A DNA stretch of 64,000 nt, taken from assembly GCA_054601695.1 (NCBI GenBank), contig BAAHQB010000012.1, positions 124,001 through 188,000 of the forward strand, read 5' to 3'. Positions 60,246 to 64,000 of the stretch are shown piece after piece. Each line of letters starts with the position of its first letter. Position 1 is the first letter of the stretch. The translations under genes and the position numbers were made by a program. The notes beneath the pieces are model-generated. The model was not told the origin of the DNA and ran no database searches. It was given only the letters and a program-made list of their open reading frames with translations. This stretch comes from Amorphochlora amoebiformis. Lineage: Eukaryota > Cercozoa > Chlorarachniophyceae.

Positions 60246-60523
60246 AATGTATATACATATATATACATTTATATATATATATATATATATATACATACAT
60301 ATATACATATATATGTATATAACATATACACATAAACATATACATACATACATATATATATATATACAATATATATATAGGTGGAAGGGCTAGATCGGCC
60401 AGATCCGGCAATACTTATTCCGGTAGAGGCAGCAGGGGTTCGACGCCCAGGTATAAGCGAGGGGGGGTAAGAAGCGGAGTTGGGAGCGTGAGCGGTAGCC
60501 CTGGACCTGTGCAGCTAGACTAG
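56360..60523 (+). CDS. Gene E: Arg/Gly-rich basic protein (7 exons, 336 aa)
   Basis: Exons are 56360-56502, 56532-56684, 57320-57543, 58676-58702, 58828-59041, 59932-60038 and 60381-60523, phases all consistent, total 1,011 nt. The N-terminal half is very basic and partly helical ([32 protein letters not shown]). The middle has Gly/Asn/Ser repeats ([20 protein letters not shown]). The end is GAR/RGG-like ([34 protein letters not shown]). Such composition is usual for nucleic-acid-binding, disordered proteins; no folded domain is recognised. Intron 1 is only 29 bp, unlike all others. A strong donor (GTAAGA) at about 60467 inside the last exon could extend the gene to exons near 61,065 and 61,380. 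Gene E is divergent from gene C. Confidence 0.7.
56915..56965 (-). repeat. Short CCCTAA array in gene E intron 2
   Basis: Five to seven CCCTAA-type units with CCTAAT variants lie between exon 2 and exon 3 of gene E. Confidence 0.85.
57667..57907 (-). repeat. CCCTAA arrays in gene E intron 3
   Basis: 57667-57740 holds about 12 units. A second shorter run (57876-57907) follows a TA tract and shares the flank 'accatat.tctt.ata'. Confidence 0.85.
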
Positions 60524-61060
60524 GTCGACTTTTAAAAGTGCATGCCCTGTTTAATACTGTTTACAACAAGCAATTGTGAAGTTTTAGTCCTGCGTTTGTA
60601 CATGTGTAACATGTTACCAATATTCTGTCCAAAGTGTATGATATGATATTGCAACCAGCATAAAAACATTGCTTGGAATTGGATGGGTATATATGATATA
60701 TTCTTAAACTAAATAGTCATACTAGTCATATGTCTAGCATATACTAGATATATATATATATATATGTATATGTATACTAGATATACACTAGATATATATG
60801 TATGTATAGTATATTTGTAAGAGTTAACTTGATAGTAGTGGTATACTAGTCTAGTATCTAGAGTACACATCTTACTGGTGGAAATTTCTAATATTAGTAA
60901 ACTCTGAAAGGAATTTATTGACTTCTAGTAGAAATTTCTTGTATTAAAACTTTGAAACGAATTGATTAACTTCTAGGCTATAATGACCTTGTTATTCATA
61001 CCGAAATTATAAGAGCTCTCCGCTGGCTATATGTAACAGTGTTATTTGTCTCTGTAAACT
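60524..61060. promoter_or_regulatory. CTAG-rich 3' flank of gene E
   Basis: More than ten CTAG tetramers (for example ctagtctagtatctagag near 60851-60870) lie in about 450 bp after the TAG. No exon is recognised before 61,060. Confidence 0.4.
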
Positions 61061-61062
61061 AC

Positions 61063-61248
61063 ACAGGTACACACGCCGATCGCCCAACACTTGTCGTCTC
61101 CAAGGTAATTATGTATGCGAAGCCTAGCTAGAGGGGCGTTGACTGTCTCGCAAGACTTGAATCATGCACGCATGCTGGCGTTTTATGGCATACACTGTAT
61201 TTTACTTCTCTAAATATGTTTTATAAATGTCTAAATATATATGTATAT

Positions 61249-61281
<33 letters not shown>

Positions 61282-61500
61282 TATGTATATTTATGTATAC
61301 AAATACCTATTTATATACATAAATATATATATATATATATATGTGTATATATATATATATATATACATATACTGCAGCGAGAAAGAGAAAAAAGAGAGAG
61401 AGCGCGAGGAAGAGAGCTAATCTCACAAATCTGAGTGTGAACCAACCAGTTCCCTACCTAACTCTGACACTGCTGACGGAACCCTCTCGAACCTACAATA
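61063..61500 (+). CDS. Candidate exons of unknown gene (or 3' extension of gene E)
   Basis: 61063-61108 lies between a pyrimidine-rich AG (gtctctgtaaactacacag) and GTAATT. A second island begins after tgcag at 61378 and encodes a Lys/Arg-rich stretch (RKRKKRESARKRANLTNL) similar in flavour to gene E exon 3. The frames that join the two are compatible. No family is recognised and the end is unclear. Confidence 0.3.
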
Positions 61501-61819
61501 TTCACACACATATATGTGAGTGTATAGTTTTTACGTCTTACCTGTGCGCATGTAACATGTTCCTACTTGTTTATTTTGGTGTTATATAATGTTAATGTAC
61601 GTGCGATGTATGTGTTTGAATAACACAATACACGGGAGGTATGTATCTGAGTGTTAATGTATGTGCTAGATGTATACAAAATATATATGTACACACACAC
61701 ATATATATATATATATACATATATGTATAAAAAGCTAAACATACATATATGTACATATATACATATATGTATACACATATACATATATATATGTATATAT
61801 ATATTATATATATATATAT

Positions 61820-61889
<70 letters not shown>

Positions 61890-61981
61890 CATATATTATA
61901 TGTATATATATATATATATTATATATATATATAAATATATTGATATGCTCAAAATCATTGAAATAACGACCCTTAATGAAG

Positions 61982-62281
61982 CTTAGGGTTAGGGTTAGGG
62001 TTAGGATTAGGGAGGATTGAATAGGGTTAGAGCTACTCTTACGAGGGCTCAGAATGAATGTTAGGGTTAGGGTTAGGGTTAGGGTTAGGGTTAGGGTTAG
62101 GGTTAGGGTTAGAGTTAGGATTAGGCTTAGGGAGGATTGAATAGGGTTAGAGCTACTCTTGCGAGGGCTCAGAATGAATGTTTAAGGTTAGGGTTAGGGT
62201 TAGGGTTAGGTAGGATTGAATAGAATAGAGCTACTCTCACGAGGGCTCAGAAGGAACATTAGGGTTAGGGTTAGGGTTAGC
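61982..62281 (+). repeat. Composite TTAGGG array
   Basis: Runs of TTAGGG alternate three times with a spacer of about 50 bp (ggattgaatagggttagagc, tactctTACGAGGGCTCAGA). The spacer differs from that in gene C intron 17. Confidence 0.9.
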
Positions 62282-62348
62282 GAAAGCAAGCTCGAATCGT
62301 TGGAATCACCTTGTTTGAGAAACAGTGTTTCTTGTTCGGTGAAATAAG

Positions 62349-63027
62349 TGAACTCCTACGAGAAGACTGGAGGAGATGCATACTATGAGAGCGGCCCCAC
62401 GGTAGAGTATATTCGAGCCATATTCTTGCAAAACCTGATATATATCTGTTTATATATATATATATATATATCTCATATTGTTGTAAAGTCTGACGTATAT
62501 CTGTATATATATATATATATATATATCATATGTATATGTGCTTATATAGTGTGGATGTATTTAATCTAACTACTGCGTTACTTACATATTATTTCAACAT
62601 ATCTTTGGGACTTGACATATATATATATATATATATGTATAACGTTTATATAAGGTGATTTGTACATAATTACCCATCTAATGTCCGAATTTTTTTTTTT
62701 GGATTTTTTTTGTGTAGATTTGCGTGTGGTGATATTGATGAGGCGTTATATACATGTAAGTTAATTCTTATGTTCTTATTGTACCTACATATATTGATGT
62801 ATGTATATATAAATATGTATAGATATAATATATGTATATATTGCATATACATACATATATATTATATATATATATATATATCAATATGTATGTATATATA
62901 TATATGTGTATATACATATATATATACATATATATATATACATATCTATATACATAATATACCCATCCGCCAATCCATTGTCCACAGAATTGATGTATAT
63001 ATATATATATAGAGATATTTACATATA

Positions 63028-63065
<38 letters not shown>

Positions 63066-63089
63066 CCCATCCTCCTATCCATTGTCCAC

Positions 63090-63160
<71 letters not shown>

Positions 63161-63311
63161 ATATATCCATCCTCCTATCCATTGTCCACTGATTAGATAT
63201 ATATCTAGTATATATATATTATATATTTATTATATATATATGTATATATATATATGTATATATAATATACCCATCCTCCTATCCATTGTCCACAGATTAG
63301 ATACATATTTA

Positions 63312-63352
<41 letters not shown>

Positions 63353-63406
63353 GTATATATTATATACCCATCCTCCTATCCATTGTCCACAGATTAGATA
63401 TATATA

Positions 63407-63473
<67 letters not shown>

Positions 63474-63550
63474 TATATACCCATCCTCCTATCCATTGTC
63501 CACAGATTTGGCCTATGGCATTCACAGCGCTTGCCATACCCTGAGCAGTG
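62349..63550 (+). CDS. Exons of a gene running off the right edge
   Basis: 62718-62755 ([12 protein letters not shown], donor GTAAGT) joins in phase to 63506-63550 ([15 protein letters not shown]). A third candidate, 62349-62401 ([17 protein letters not shown]), does not join these in phase. The function is not recognised. The acceptor before 63506 is copied five times upstream in the intron. Confidence 0.4.
62962..63505 (+). repeat. Tandem array of a 3' splice-site sequence (6 copies)
   Basis: The 26-bp stretch cccatcctcctatccattgtccacag, in full or nearly so, ends at 62987, 63090, 63190, 63295, 63392 and 63505, each roughly 100 bp after the last and separated by TA repeat. Only the last copy is followed by a recognisable exon. 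Copies 2 and 3 have lost the AG (cacata, cactga). Confidence 0.85.
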
Positions 63551-63568
63551 GTTTCTAATCCTATTATA

Positions 63569-63640
<72 letters not shown>

Positions 63641-63785
63641 CATATGTACATATATACATGTTTATTTTTACATATTTGTAAAAAAAAAATAAATAGACAT
63701 ATACATGTACATACAAAGGCTATATATTATATAAACCCTGGTCAGCCACGTCAGACTTTGTGTATTGCACCTGAGTTTTGGATAG

Positions 63786-63990
63786 ATTAGGGTTAGGGTT
63801 AGGGTTAGGGTTAGGGTTAGGGTTAGGGCTAGGGTTAGGGCTAGGGTTAGGGTTAGGATCAGATTATTCAGCATGTCTTAGTCCGAGGTGCATTGACTCC
63901 TCCACAGTGTGGGGTTATAGTGCTGTTAGGGATAACAGCAGATGGGGTTAGGGTTAGGATCAGATTATGCAGCATGTCTTAGTCAGAGTG
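63786..63990 (+). repeat. TTAGGG array with shared spacer at right edge
   Basis: About 10 TTAGGG units are followed by ggatcagattattcagcatg, cttagtccgag and cctccacagtgtgggg...ataacagcagat, then a second start of the same unit. The block matches 28617-28707. Confidence 0.9.
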
Positions 63991-64000
63991 GGGCTATAGG

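Noticed and set aside
61982-63990. Right end as a chromosome end
   Set aside because: TTAGGG arrays occur in both orientations, inside introns and between genes, with exons on both sides, so they are internal.

Overview
This is nuclear DNA of an intron-rich eukaryote, very probably a protist that I cannot name. There are no ribosome-binding sites, operons, rRNA, tRNA or CRISPR. Coding sequence sits in short exons (mostly 15-150 bp) bounded by GT...AG sites. The exons are separated by introns filled with (TA)n, (TG)n and (CG)n microsatellites. TTAGGG-type telomeric repeat appears at several internal places. Almost every long open reading frame here is translated TA repeat, so I rebuilt genes by hand from exon islands, splice sites and codon phase.

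Layout. Locus A (+, enters from the left edge, last in-frame stop about 20,310) starts with SAM-domain exons. It then carries a series of divergent core-histone-like folds in the order H2B-like fragment, unassigned block, H2B, H2A, linker, H4, and one more possible fold. Gene B (+, 20,345-27,602) is a 210-residue protein with an H3-like fold and a long tail. Gene D (+, 30,061-42,714) looks like a multi-pass membrane protein with a long basic Ser/Pro-rich tail. Gene C (-, 56,037-42,943) is a complete 20-exon, 597-residue CDK5RAP1/MiaB-type tRNA methylthiotransferase and is the most secure call. Gene E (+, 56,360-60,523) is a 7-exon, 336-residue Arg/Gly-rich basic protein. Fragments of another + strand gene run off the right edge. 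C and E are divergent across about 320 bp. D and C converge across about 230 bp.

Architecture. The ends of genes B, D and E are followed by CTAG-rich stretches that may be a 3'-end element. Telomere-like arrays lie in introns and between genes, and some share a roughly 45-bp spacer that recurs at 28.6, 44.6-45.5 and 63.9 kb. Two short inverted-repeat elements lie in introns of D and C.

The two most interesting signals are these. (1) Histone folds resembling H2B, H2A and H4 chain in one reading frame behind a SAM domain, with an H3-like gene next door. (2) 'Splice-junction echoes': at least seven introns contain tandem partial copies of their own exon/intron boundary, embedded in TA repeats. 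Locus A and gene D are reconstructions without transcript evidence. Individual joins are marked as uncertain where the phase does not force them.
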